64,000 nt of DNA from Streptomyces galbus (lineage in GTDB: Bacteria; Actinomycetota; Actinomycetes; Streptomycetales; Streptomycetaceae). Positions 1 through 7,767 of the stretch are shown here, piece after piece (the stretch's first letter is position 1; the number at the start of each line of letters is the position of its first letter). A program made the translations under genes and the position numbers. Under the pieces are notes generated by a model, which worked only from the letters and a program-made list of their open reading frames with translations, was not told the origin of the DNA and searched no databases. Location: contig NZ_SZPR01000014.1 of assembly GCF_005280195.1 (NCBI RefSeq), positions 124,001 through 188,000 on the forward strand, in the 5' to 3' direction.

Positions 1-21
1 GTGTACTGCGCAAGACGCCGG

Positions 22-54
22 GGCGGGCGGCGGGGTTGCCCCCGGCCGCCCGCC
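22..54. terminator. GC-rich hairpin downstream of rph
   Basis: A strong GC hairpin: GGCGGGCGGC pairs with a GCCGCCCGCC-type arm around a short loop. It lies just past the rph stop codon on the minus strand. No T-run follows, as is common for Streptomyces terminators. A function in ending rph transcription is inferred. Confidence 0.4.
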
Positions 55-69
55 TCCTTGGTGTGCCTT

Positions 70-801
<732 letters not shown>

Positions 802-835
802 GGGGCTGAGCCTAGTGGTAGCCGGGGATGCGGAA

Positions 836-865
836 GGGGCCCCTCCCTGGGTCGGGAAGGGCCCC
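836..865. terminator. hairpin between nagF and rph
   Basis: Nearly perfect 12-bp inverted repeat (GGGGCCCCTCCC against GGGAAGGGCCCC, one mismatch) with a 6-nt loop. It lies between the end of the EIIB gene and the start of rph, both on the minus strand, and probably terminates the EIIB transcript. Confidence 0.65.
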
Positions 866-887
866 TGGGACGCGGGGGGCGTCCGGG

Positions 888-1121
888 TCACATCATGTCT
901 TCGATCTCCGCGGCGATGGGGTCCGCGTCGGTGCCGATGACGACCTGGATGGCGGTGCCCATCTTGACGACGCCGTGGGCGCCGGCGGCCTTCAGGGCGG
1001 CCTCGTCGACCAGCGAGGCGTCGTTCACCTCGGTGCGCAGGCGGGTGATGCAGCCCTCGATCTCCTCGATGTTGTCGATGCCGCCGAGCCCGGCGACGAT
1101 CTTCTCAGCCTTGCTGGCCAT
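888..1121 (-). CDS. nagF: PTS EIIB component, N-acetylglucosamine type
   Basis: 77-residue free-standing EIIB domain of the glucose/GlcNAc PTS family. The phospho-accepting cysteine is C24 in the motif GCITRLR. It would take phosphate from EIIA(Crr) and pass it to sugar entering through the EIIC partners encoded divergently at 1308 and 2810. In Streptomyces the IIB of the GlcNAc system is encoded separately as nagF, and this arrangement matches. The ATG at 1121 is preceded by GGGAGAAGC, a good ribosome site. No EIIA is present in the window. Confidence 0.9.
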   Translation of the reverse strand: MASKAEKIVAGLGGIDNIEEIEGCITRLRTEVNDASLVDEAALKAAGAHGVVKMGTAIQVVIGTDADPIAAEIEDMM

Positions 1122-1237
1122 GTTGCTTCTCCCTGATCCGAACCGCTTTGTCGCAGTAACCCACAGTTGGCCCAACTTCGCGAGCGGTCTTGCCGTCCGT
1201 ACCGAATGATGGCGTCACGACAGCGGAACCGTCCGAA

Positions 1238-1253
1238 ACTGGTCTACACCACC
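1238..1253. promoter_or_regulatory. DasR-like operator (dre) upstream of nagE1/nagF
   Basis: ACTGGTCTACACCACC matches the DasR response element ACTGGTCTAGACCACT at 14 of 16 positions. It lies in the divergent nagF-nagE1 intergenic region, 55 bp before nagE1. DasR is the GntR-type GlcNAc repressor of Streptomyces. Binding here is inferred from the match. Confidence 0.75.
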
Positions 1254-1307
1254 TGGCGGACGGTCGCCAAACCCCGCCGCCGAGCCGAGCGGCCCGGAAG
1301 GACACCC

Positions 1308-2609
1308 ATGAGTGCCGACGCCGAGGTCAGCCCCGCGCGGGCGCGCTGGAACAGTCTGTTCCAGGGCCTGCAGAAGATGGGCCGCAGCCTGCAGCTGCCG
1401 ATCGCCGTGCTGCCGGCGGCGGGCATCCTGAACCGGCTGGGCCAGCCGGACGTGTTCGGGTCGGACGGGCTGGGCTGGGACAACGTCTCGAAGGTGATGA
1501 AGGGCGCGGGCGGGGCGCTGCTGGACGGGTCGCTCGGTCTGCCGCTGTTGTTCTGCGTGGGTGTGGCGATCGGGATGGCCCGCAAGGCGGACGGGTCGAC
1601 GGCGCTGGCGGCGGTGGTGGGCTTCCTCGTCTACTACAACGTGCTGCACCAGTTCCCCGAGTCCTGCCCGGGCGGCTCGAAGGAGCTCCCGGGCCTCGGG
1701 TGCCAGGTGAGCGTGGGGGCGGGGGTCGGGTCGGTGACGCCGTACACCTTCCAGAACCCGGGGGTGTTCGGCGGCATCGTGATCGGTCTGCTGGCGGCGT
1801 TCTTCTGGGCGCGGTTCCACCGGACGAAGCTGGTGGACTGGCTGGGCTTCTTCAACGGGCGTCGGCTGGTGCCGATCATCATGGCGTTCGTGGCGATCGC
1901 GTTCGCGGCGCTGTGCCTGTGGATCTGGCCGCCGATCGGTGACGGGCTGGAGAGCTTCAGCCGGTGGCTGCGGGACGCGGGGTCGTGGGGGGCGGGGGTG
2001 TTCGGGGTGGCGAACCGGGCGCTGCTGGTGATCGGGCTGCACCAGTTCCTGAACGTGCCCATCTGGTTCCAGTTCGGCACGTACACGCCGCCGGGCGGGC
2101 AGCCGGTGCACGGTGACATCAACATGTTCCTGGCGGGCGACCCGAACGCGGGGCAGTTCACGTCGGGGTTCTTCCCGATCATGATGTTCGCGCTGCCGGC
2201 GGCGGCGCTGGCGATCACGCACTGCGCGCGGCCGGAGCGGCGCAAGGAGGTCGGCGGCCTGATGCTGTCGGTGGCGCTGACGTCGTTCGTCACGGGCATC
2301 ACCGAGCCGATCGAGTACTCGTTCCTGTTCGTCGCGCCCGCGCTGTACGCGGTGCACGCGGTGCTGACGGGTGTGTCGATGGCGGTGACGTGGGCGCTGG
2401 GGGTGCACGACGGGTTCAGCTTCTCGGCGGGGCTGATCGACTACGTCATCAACTGGAACCTGGCGACGCGGCCGTGGGCGATCGTCCCGATCGGGCTGTG
2501 CTTCGCCGCGGTGTACTACGTGGTCTTCCGCTTCGCGATCACCAGGTTCGACCTGAAGACGCCGGGCCGGGAACCGGCGGAGGAGCACGAGGACGTCACC
2601 AAGGCCTGA
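1308..2609 (+). CDS. nagE1: PTS EIIC transporter, N-acetylglucosamine type (first copy)
   Basis: 433-residue membrane permease of the glucose/GlcNAc PTS EIIC family with many hydrophobic segments. Family signatures include GRSLQLPIAVLPAAG near the N-terminus and TGITEPIEYSFLF in the substrate region. It lacks fused EIIB or EIIA domains. The ATG at 1308 follows GGAAGG. It is a close paralogue of the next gene, with near-identical stretches such as KLVDWLGFFNGRRLVPIIMAF in both. In S. coelicolor the second copy is the main GlcNAc importer and the role of this one is less clear. The insertion with two cysteines near residue 125 is absent from nagE2. Confidence 0.9.
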   Translation: MSADAEVSPARARWNSLFQGLQKMGRSLQLPIAVLPAAGILNRLGQPDVFGSDGLGWDNVSKVMKGAGGALLDGSLGLPLLFCVGVAIGMARKADGSTALAAVVGFLVYYNVLHQFPESCPGGSKELPGLGCQVSVGAGVGSVTPYTFQNPGVFGGIVIGLLAAFFWARFHRTKLVDWLGFFNGRRLVPIIMAFVAIAFAALCLWIWPPIGDGLESFSRWLRDAGSWGAGVFGVANRALLVIGLHQFLNVPIWFQFGTYTPPGGQPVHGDINMFLAGDPNAGQFTSGFFPIMMFALPAAALAITHCARPERRKEVGGLMLSVALTSFVTGITEPIEYSFLFVAPALYAVHAVLTGVSMAVTWALGVHDGFSFSAGLIDYVINWNLATRPWAIVPIGLCFAAVYYVVFRFAITRFDLKTPGREPAEEHEDVTKA

Positions 2610-2758
2610 ACGGCCTTCGTCAGCAGGGTATTTGGGCCCTCGGACCACTGGTCCGGGGGTCCTTCCGCGTGCTCGTGGAGGGGCCCGGATCCGGTACGCG
2701 GCGTAGCGCTCCGGTTGCAGTTTTGACGGGTTCCTTATATCCACCCCATCGTGCTACA

Positions 2759-2774
2759 ACAGGCCTACACCACT
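2759..2774. promoter_or_regulatory. DasR-like operator 1 of nagE2
   Basis: ACAGGCCTACACCACT resembles the dre consensus ACTGGTCTAGACCACT and sits 36 bp before the nagE2 start, one base away from a second copy. Paired sites before nagE2 fit the known strong DasR control of this gene. Confidence 0.65.
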
Positions 2775-2775
2775 G

Positions 2776-2791
2776 AGTGGTGTAGACCACC
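2776..2791. promoter_or_regulatory. DasR-like operator 2 of nagE2
   Basis: AGTGGTGTAGACCACC, a near-palindromic dre match, ends 18 bp before the nagE2 ATG and just before its GGAGGAAG ribosome site. Occupation would block initiation or early elongation. Confidence 0.75.
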
Positions 2792-2809
2792 ACCCGATGG
2801 AGGAAGTCT

Positions 2810-4057
2810 ATGAGCACCGCCACCGAATCGGCGGCCCCCCCGAAGAAGTGGGGATCCGGTCTGATCCAGGGCCTGCAGAAGGTCGGCCGCAGCCTGCAGC
2901 TGCCCATCGCCGTGCTGCCGGCCGCGGGTCTGCTGCTCCGTTTCGGCCAGCAGGACATCCACGACAAGCTGAACCTGCCCGACAAGGTCACAGCGGTGTT
3001 CGCCACGGCCGGTGGCGCGATCTTCGACAACCTGCCGCTGCTGTTCTGTATCGGTGTCGCGATCGGCTTCGCCAAGAAGTCCGACGGCTCCACGGCGCTG
3101 GCCGCCCTGGTCGGGTTCCTGGTCTACAGCAACGTGCTCAAGGCGTTCCCGGTCACCGAGGCCAAGGTGCAGGCCGGCGCGGACATAGCCGCGACCTACA
3201 ACAACCCCGGTGTGCTCGGCGGCATCATCATGGGTCTGCTGGGCGCCGTGGTGTGGCAGCGCTTCCACCGCACCAAGCTGGTGGACTGGCTCGGCTTCTT
3301 CAACGGCCGCCGCCTGGTGCCGATCATCATGGCCTTCGTCGGCACGGTCATGGGTGTGTTCTTCGGTCTGGTCTGGGAGCCGATCGGTGAGGTCATCTCC
3401 GACTTCGGCGAGTGGATGACCGGTCTGGGCGCCGTCGGTGCCGGCCTGTTCGGTCTCATCAACCGCGCGCTGATCCCGGTCGGCATGCACCAGTTCGTGA
3501 ACACCGTCTCCTGGTTCCAGCTCGGCGACTTCAAGGACGCGGCCGGCCAGGTCGTCCACGGTGACCTCAACCGCTTCTTCGCCGGTGACCCGACCGCCGG
3601 CCAGTTCATGTCCGGCTTCTTCCCGATCATGATGTTCGGCCTGCCGGCCGCCGCGCTCGCCATCGCGCACTCCGCCCGCCCCGAGCGCCGCAAGGCCGTG
3701 CTGGGCATGATGATCTCGCTCGCCCTGACCTCGTTCGTGACCGGTGTGACCGAGCCCATCGAGTTCTCGTTCATGTTCATCGCGCCGATCCTCTACGGCA
3801 TCCACGCGGTCCTCACCGCGCTGTCCATGGCGGTCACCTGGGCGCTCGGCGTGCACGCGGGCTTCACCTTCTCCGCGGGCTTCATCGACTACGCGCTGAA
3901 CTGGAACCTCGCCACCAAGCCGTGGCTGATCATCCCCATCGGACTGGTCTTCGCCGCGATCTACTACGTGGTCTTCCGGTTCGCCATCGTCAAGTTCGAC
4001 CTGCCCACCCCGGGCCGCGAGCCCGAGGAGGAGGTCGAGGACCTCACGAAGGCGTGA
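2810..4057 (+). CDS. nagE2: PTS EIIC transporter, N-acetylglucosamine
   Basis: 415-residue EIIC permease that moves GlcNAc across the membrane with phosphorylation by the EIIB/EIIA/HPr chain. It has the same architecture as nagE1: an N-terminal GRSLQLPIAVLPAAG, the central FHRTKLVDWLGFFNGRR loop and the TGVTEPIEFSFMF signature. It starts at ATG 2810 behind GGAGGAAG, with two DasR-like sites immediately upstream, and ends at a strong hairpin. It is separated from nagE1 by 200 bp and so has its own promoter region. The codon choice is more C-ending than in nagE1, which fits higher expression. Confidence 0.93.
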   Translation: MSTATESAAPPKKWGSGLIQGLQKVGRSLQLPIAVLPAAGLLLRFGQQDIHDKLNLPDKVTAVFATAGGAIFDNLPLLFCIGVAIGFAKKSDGSTALAALVGFLVYSNVLKAFPVTEAKVQAGADIAATYNNPGVLGGIIMGLLGAVVWQRFHRTKLVDWLGFFNGRRLVPIIMAFVGTVMGVFFGLVWEPIGEVISDFGEWMTGLGAVGAGLFGLINRALIPVGMHQFVNTVSWFQLGDFKDAAGQVVHGDLNRFFAGDPTAGQFMSGFFPIMMFGLPAAALAIAHSARPERRKAVLGMMISLALTSFVTGVTEPIEFSFMFIAPILYGIHAVLTALSMAVTWALGVHAGFTFSAGFIDYALNWNLATKPWLIIPIGLVFAAIYYVVFRFAIVKFDLPTPGREPEEEVEDLTKA

Positions 4058-4075
4058 GCCCCGGCTGACACCCGA

Positions 4076-4115
4076 CGAAGGCCCCCGCAGCGGCGAACCG
4101 CTCCGGGGGCCTTCG
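4076..4115 (+). terminator. terminator after nagE2
   Basis: Perfect 12-bp arms (CGAAGGCCCCCG with CGGGGGCCTTCG) around a 16-nt loop, starting 18 bp after the nagE2 stop. Confidence 0.85.
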
Positions 4116-4166
4116 CATGCACGGGCTCGTGCACGGGCTCCGCGTACGGGGCCCCGCGTGCGCGGG

Positions 4167-4919
4167 TCAGATCTCGTACGTCGCCCGGGGCGCCGCCAGC
4201 TCCACCGGGCCGTCGTACACCGCGCGGGCGTCCGCCGCGTTGACCTCGGGGTCGGTCCACGGCGGGATGTGGGTGAGGACCAGGCGGCGGACGCCGGCCC
4301 GGGCTGCCGTCTCGCCGGCCTCGCGGCCGTTGAGGTGCAGGTCGGGGATGGACTCCTTGCCGTGCGTGAAGGCCGCCTCGCACAGGAACAGGTCGGTGTC
4401 CCGGGCGAGTTGCTCCAGCGCGTGGCTCGGTCCGGTGTCGCCGGAGTACGTCAGCGACTTCCCGCCGTGCTCGACCCGGATGCCGTACGCCTCCACCGGG
4501 TGGGCCACGCGTTCGGTGTGCACCGTGAACGGGCCGATCTCGAAGGTGGACGGCTTGACCGTGTGGAAGTCGAAGACCTCGCTCATCGAGGAGGCCGAGG
4601 GGGTGTCGGCGTAGGCCGTGGTCAGCCGGTGCTCGGTGCCCTCCGGGCCGTAGACCGGGAGCGGGTCGCAGCGGCCGCCGTCATGGCGGTAGTAGCGCGC
4701 CACGAAGTACGCGCACATGTCGATGCAGTGGTCGGCGTGCAGATGGCTGAGGAAGATCGCGTCGAGGTCGTAGAGACCGCAGTGGCGCTGCAGCTCGCCC
4801 AGGGCGCCGTTGCCCATGTCGAGGAGCAGCCGGAAGCCGTCGGCCTCGACGAGGTAGCTCGAGCAGGCCGATTCCGCGGACGGGAACGACCCCGAGCAGC
4901 CGACGACGGTGAGCTTCAT
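4167..4919 (-). CDS. MBL-fold metal-dependent hydrolase
   Basis: 250-residue metallo-beta-lactamase-fold protein of the RNase Z / phosphodiesterase-like branch. The zinc motif SHLHADHCID lies near residue 58, with further metal ligands in SGDTGPS and in LTHIPPW near the C-terminus. Substrate cannot be told from sequence. The ATG at 4919 gives the typical start MKLTVVGCSGSFPS, preceded at 12 nt by GGAGG. It is transcribed toward the nagE2 terminator and stands alone. Confidence 0.87.
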   Translation of the reverse strand: MKLTVVGCSGSFPSAESACSSYLVEADGFRLLLDMGNGALGELQRHCGLYDLDAIFLSHLHADHCIDMCAYFVARYYRHDGGRCDPLPVYGPEGTEHRLTTAYADTPSASSMSEVFDFHTVKPSTFEIGPFTVHTERVAHPVEAYGIRVEHGGKSLTYSGDTGPSHALEQLARDTDLFLCEAAFTHGKESIPDLHLNGREAGETAARAGVRRLVLTHIPPWTDPEVNAADARAVYDGPVELAAPRATYEI

Positions 4920-5135
4920 GGGAGCAGAAACCTCCGCTGGCGGGAAATGGTCGTGGGCGGGGCGACGGGGGTCGTGCGGTCCGTCGAGCGTAAGGCGCGA
5001 AACGCCGGGTCGCTCCTCCACCAGGGGCCGTTGTGGGCGAACTCACCTGCGCTGTCACCGGTTCGGCTGGACCTGCGGCGCGCGAGGCAGGACAGGGGGC
5101 GCGCACTGCCGATCGCGCGCCGGTACCGTCATCGT

Positions 5136-5642
5136 ATGGACACGTCCTGGTGGCTGGCACTCGCTGCGGTGGTCCTGCTCGCCCTGGTCGCCACGCTCGT
5201 GGACGGCTGGGGGCGCGGGTCCCGGCCGCGGCGTCCGCGAACGACGCGGCCGGCGCGGCAGAAGGGGCCGACGCGGCCTGCGCGGCGGAAGGGGCCCACG
5301 CGGCCTGCGCGGCGGAAGGGCCCGGCGGCCGGGGTGCCGCGGCCCGCGGAGATCTGGTGGGCGAACGTGCCCTTCGAGGACCGGCCCGGTGAGAAGGACC
5401 GGCCGTGCCTGGTGCTGGTGGTGCGCGGCAGCCGGGCGACGGTCGTGAAGATCACCAGCAAGCACCACGACGAGCGGCCGGGAGTGATCCCGCTGCCGCC
5501 CGGTTGTGTGGACGACGCCCGGGGGCGGGCGAGCTTCCTGGAGACCGACGAGCTGCGCGAGGTGCCGGTGGGCGACTTCCGGCGGCGGGTGGGAGTGGTG
5601 GACCCGGCCCTGTGGGACCAGGTCCGTCACCTCGCTCCCTAG
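5136..5642 (+). CDS. membrane-anchored PemK/MazF-like protein
   Basis: 168 residues in three parts. Residues 5-22 form one hydrophobic segment. Residues 24-67 are a basic low-complexity linker holding three copies of the nine-residue unit TRPARRKGP. From about residue 70 there is a PemK/MazF-like barrel (AEIWWANVPFEDRPGEKDRPC, then SRATVVKITSK). MazF relatives are usually soluble mRNA endonucleases paired with an antitoxin. Here there is no antitoxin gene beside it and the domain is tethered to the membrane. Toxic activity is therefore uncertain. Confidence 0.75.
   Translation: MDTSWWLALAAVVLLALVATLVDGWGRGSRPRRPRTTRPARQKGPTRPARRKGPTRPARRKGPAAGVPRPAEIWWANVPFEDRPGEKDRPCLVLVVRGSRATVVKITSKHHDERPGVIPLPPGCVDDARGRASFLETDELREVPVGDFRRRVGVVDPALWDQVRHLAP
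5244..5324 (+). repeat. three 27-bp in-frame tandem repeats
   Basis: Units at 5244-5270, 5271-5297 and 5298-5324. Units two and three differ at only one or two bases. They encode the basic TRPARRKGP linker of the MazF-like protein. Confidence 0.9.
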
Positions 5643-5664
5643 CCGGAGCGGCGGCCGGCGCGGC

Positions 5665-6615
5665 TCACGCCCAGAGCTGGCCCTGGAGCGTGGCGATGGC
5701 CTCCTCGGTGGTGGCGGCCGTGTAGACGCCGGTGGAGAGGTACTTCCAGCCGCCGTCGGCGACCACGAACACGATGTCGGCGGACTCCCCCGCCTTCAGC
5801 GCCTTCTGCCCGACGCCGATCGCCGCGTGCAGCGCCGCGCCGGTGGAGACGCCCGCGAAGATGCCCTCCTGCTGGAGGAGTTCACGGGTGCGGGTGACCG
5901 CGTCGGCCGAGCCGACCGAGAAGCGGGTGGTGAGCACGGAGGCGTCGTACAGCTCCGGGACGAAGCCCTCGTCGAGGTTGCGCAGCCCGTACACCAGGTC
6001 GTCGTAGCGCGGCTCGGCGGCGACGATCCGCACGTCCGGCTTGTGCTCGCGCAGGTAGCGGCCGACGCCCATGAGGGTGCCGGTGGTGCCGAGGCCCGCG
6101 ACGAAGTGGGTGACCGAGGGCAGGTCGGCGAGGATCTCGGGGCCGGTCGTGGCGTAGTGCGCGCCCGCGTTGTCCGGGTTGCCGTACTGGTAGAGCATCA
6201 CCCAGTCGGGGTGCTCGGCGGACAGCTCCTTGGCGACGCGTACGGCGGTGTTGGAGCCGCCCGCGGCCGGGCTGGAGATGATCTCGGCGCCCCACATCCC
6301 GAGCAGGTCCCGGCGCTCCTGCGAGGTGTTCTCCGGCATCACGCAGACCATGCGGTAGCCCTTGAGCTTGGCGGCCATGGCCAGGGAGATGCCGGTGTTG
6401 CCGCTGGTCGGCTCGAGGATCGTGCAGCCGTGGGTGAGCCGGCCGTCCTTCTCCGCCTGCTCGATCATGTGCAGCGCGGGGCGGTCCTTGACCGAGCCGG
6501 TCGGGTTGCGGTCCTCCAGCTTCGCCCAGATGCGGACGTCGGCGGACGGCGACAGCCGCGGCAGGCGCACCAACGGGGTGTTGCCCACCGCGGCCAGCGG
6601 GGAGTCGTAACGCAT
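5665..6615 (-). CDS. cysM: cysteine synthase CysM (CysO-dependent type)
   Basis: 316-residue PLP enzyme of the cysteine synthase family. The Schiff-base lysine is K43 in GSVKDR, the substrate loop is TSGNTG (residues 70-75), and the glycine-rich phosphate cup is GLGTTGT. It sits 6 bp downstream of the sulfur-carrier gene cysO, with mec further upstream, as in the mycobacterial mec-cysO-cysM set. There CysM uses O-phosphoserine and thiocarboxylated CysO to build cysteine on the carrier. The same role is inferred. It has only a weak ribosome site, so translation is probably coupled to cysO. Confidence 0.93.
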   Translation of the reverse strand: MRYDSPLAAVGNTPLVRLPRLSPSADVRIWAKLEDRNPTGSVKDRPALHMIEQAEKDGRLTHGCTILEPTSGNTGISLAMAAKLKGYRMVCVMPENTSQERRDLLGMWGAEIISSPAAGGSNTAVRVAKELSAEHPDWVMLYQYGNPDNAGAHYATTGPEILADLPSVTHFVAGLGTTGTLMGVGRYLREHKPDVRIVAAEPRYDDLVYGLRNLDEGFVPELYDASVLTTRFSVGSADAVTRTRELLQQEGIFAGVSTGAALHAAIGVGQKALKAGESADIVFVVADGGWKYLSTGVYTAATTEEAIATLQGQLWA

Positions 6616-6621
6616 CCGCGA

Positions 6622-6900
6622 TCAGGCCATCCCGCCGGCAACGGCCGGCAGGATCGTCACGGTGTCGCCGTCGGTGAGCTTGGTGTCGATGCCGTCGACG
6701 AAGCGGACGTCCTCGTCGTTCAGGTAGACGTTGACGAAGCGGCGGAGCTGGCCCCCGTCCACGATGCGGGCCTGGATGCCCGCATGCCGGGTCTCGAGGT
6801 CGGCGAACAGGTCGGCGAGGGTCTCACCGTTGCCCTCCACCGCCTTCTGACCGTCGGTGTACTGGCGGAGGATGGTCGGGATGCGGACCTCGATGGCCAT
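6622..6900 (-). CDS. cysO: sulfur carrier protein CysO, MoaD/ThiS family
   Basis: 92-residue ubiquitin-like sulfur carrier with the family C-terminus LPAVAGG. Unlike the mycobacterial protein, which ends at the di-glycine, it runs on for two more residues (Met-Ala). The di-glycine must be exposed before a thiocarboxylate can form, so a processing step is required; the JAMM protease Mec encoded upstream is the obvious candidate. The ATG at 6900 has AGGAG at a good distance. It is followed directly by cysM and preceded by a leader peptide and a possible attenuator region. Confidence 0.92.
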   Translation of the reverse strand: MAIEVRIPTILRQYTDGQKAVEGNGETLADLFADLETRHAGIQARIVDGGQLRRFVNVYLNDEDVRFVDGIDTKLTDGDTVTILPAVAGGMA

Positions 6901-6997
6901 GGCTCAGGGCTCCTGTCGGAAGGGTTCGTCGGTTCGTCGGGCGGGAGGGCGCACCACGGCGCGCCGCGGCTCGGGGCCGTGCGGCGGCGGCGGTCGG

Positions 6998-7093
6998 TCA
7001 ACAGATGGCGCTGTTCAGCCTGCACAGATCGACGTGCAGCCGCGCCACGAGCAGCGTGCCCGGCGCTGTGTCGCCCACGTCGAGAAGAACCAT
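6998..7093 (-). CDS. cysteine-type leader peptide upstream of cysO
   Basis: A 31-codon reading frame ends in ARLHVDLCRLNSAIC followed by a stop, about 97 bp before cysO. Its C-terminus has the R-H-x-D-L-x-R-x-x-S-A-x-C pattern of the short leader peptides found before sulfur and cysteine genes in Streptomyces. The last codon is Cys (TGT) and another Cys codon lies eight codons earlier. A -10-like TACGAT stands exactly 6 nt before the ATG, so the transcript is probably leaderless. Ribosome stalling on the Cys codons when cysteine is short is the inferred way it would control cysO-cysM. Confidence 0.75.
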   Translation of the reverse strand: MVLLDVGDTAPGTLLVARLHVDLCRLNSAIC

Positions 7094-7202
7094 GCGCTCA
7101 TCGTAACGATTCCCGGCCGCGCTCCCCGAGTGTGATCCCACCTGCTGGACAGAATCCGGCCGAGGCGTGAGACGGAGGGGGTCGGGGGCCTCCGCGCAGG
7201 GG

Positions 7203-7625
7203 TCAGTACGCGTCGACGATCCGGACCTCCTCCTCGCTCACCTCGCCGTCCACGATGCGGAAGGAGCGGAACTGGAAGTCGCCGAGTCCGTCGGTGTCCG
7301 CGGTGGAGACCAGGACGTAGTGGGCACCGGGCTCGTTGGCGTAGGAGATGTCGGTGCGGGAGGGGTAGGCCTCGGTGGCCGTGTGCGAGTGGTAGATGAC
7401 GACCGGTTCCTCGTCGCGGTCGTCCAGGTCGCGGTACAGCTTGAGCAGGTCGCCCGAGTCGAACTCGTAGAACGTGGGCGACATCGCCGCGTTGAGCATC
7501 GGGACGAAGCGCTCGGGGCGGTCCGAGCCCGCCGGGCCCGCCACCACGCCGCACGCCTCGTCGGGGTGGTCCTTGCGCGCGTGGGCGACGATCTGGTCGT
7601 GCAGGGCCTGGGTGATGGTCAGCAT
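7203..7625 (-). CDS. mec: Mec-type JAMM metalloprotease (CysO-cysteine peptidase)
   Basis: 140-residue Mov34/MPN/JAMM zinc peptidase. The JAMM set is complete: E23, then H79-S-H81 and D92 (HSHT followed by the aspartate of SRTD). In mycobacteria Mec releases cysteine from the CysO-cysteine adduct; it may also trim the two residues after the CysO di-glycine. A -10-like TATCCT is 7 nt before the ATG with no Shine-Dalgarno site, suggesting a leaderless mRNA. The leader peptide has its own promoter, so cysO-cysM can be made independently of mec. Confidence 0.92.
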   Translation of the reverse strand: MLTITQALHDQIVAHARKDHPDEACGVVAGPAGSDRPERFVPMLNAAMSPTFYEFDSGDLLKLYRDLDDRDEEPVVIYHSHTATEAYPSRTDISYANEPGAHYVLVSTADTDGLGDFQFRSFRIVDGEVSEEEVRIVDAY

Positions 7626-7767
7626 GGGGCCCAGGATAAGCGGCGGACCGCCCCGTACCGAGGGATGGTACGGGGCGGTCCGTATGGCGGACGCCCTGGG
7701 CGGCGGCGGTCCGGGGCTGCCACGAGCGGTCCCGTGCGCCGCGGGTCCCAGGAGGGCCGGCCGGGGG

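Noticed and set aside
5244..5324. CRISPR-like array
   Set aside because: The 27-bp units are directly abutting with no spacers and are in frame inside a coding region.
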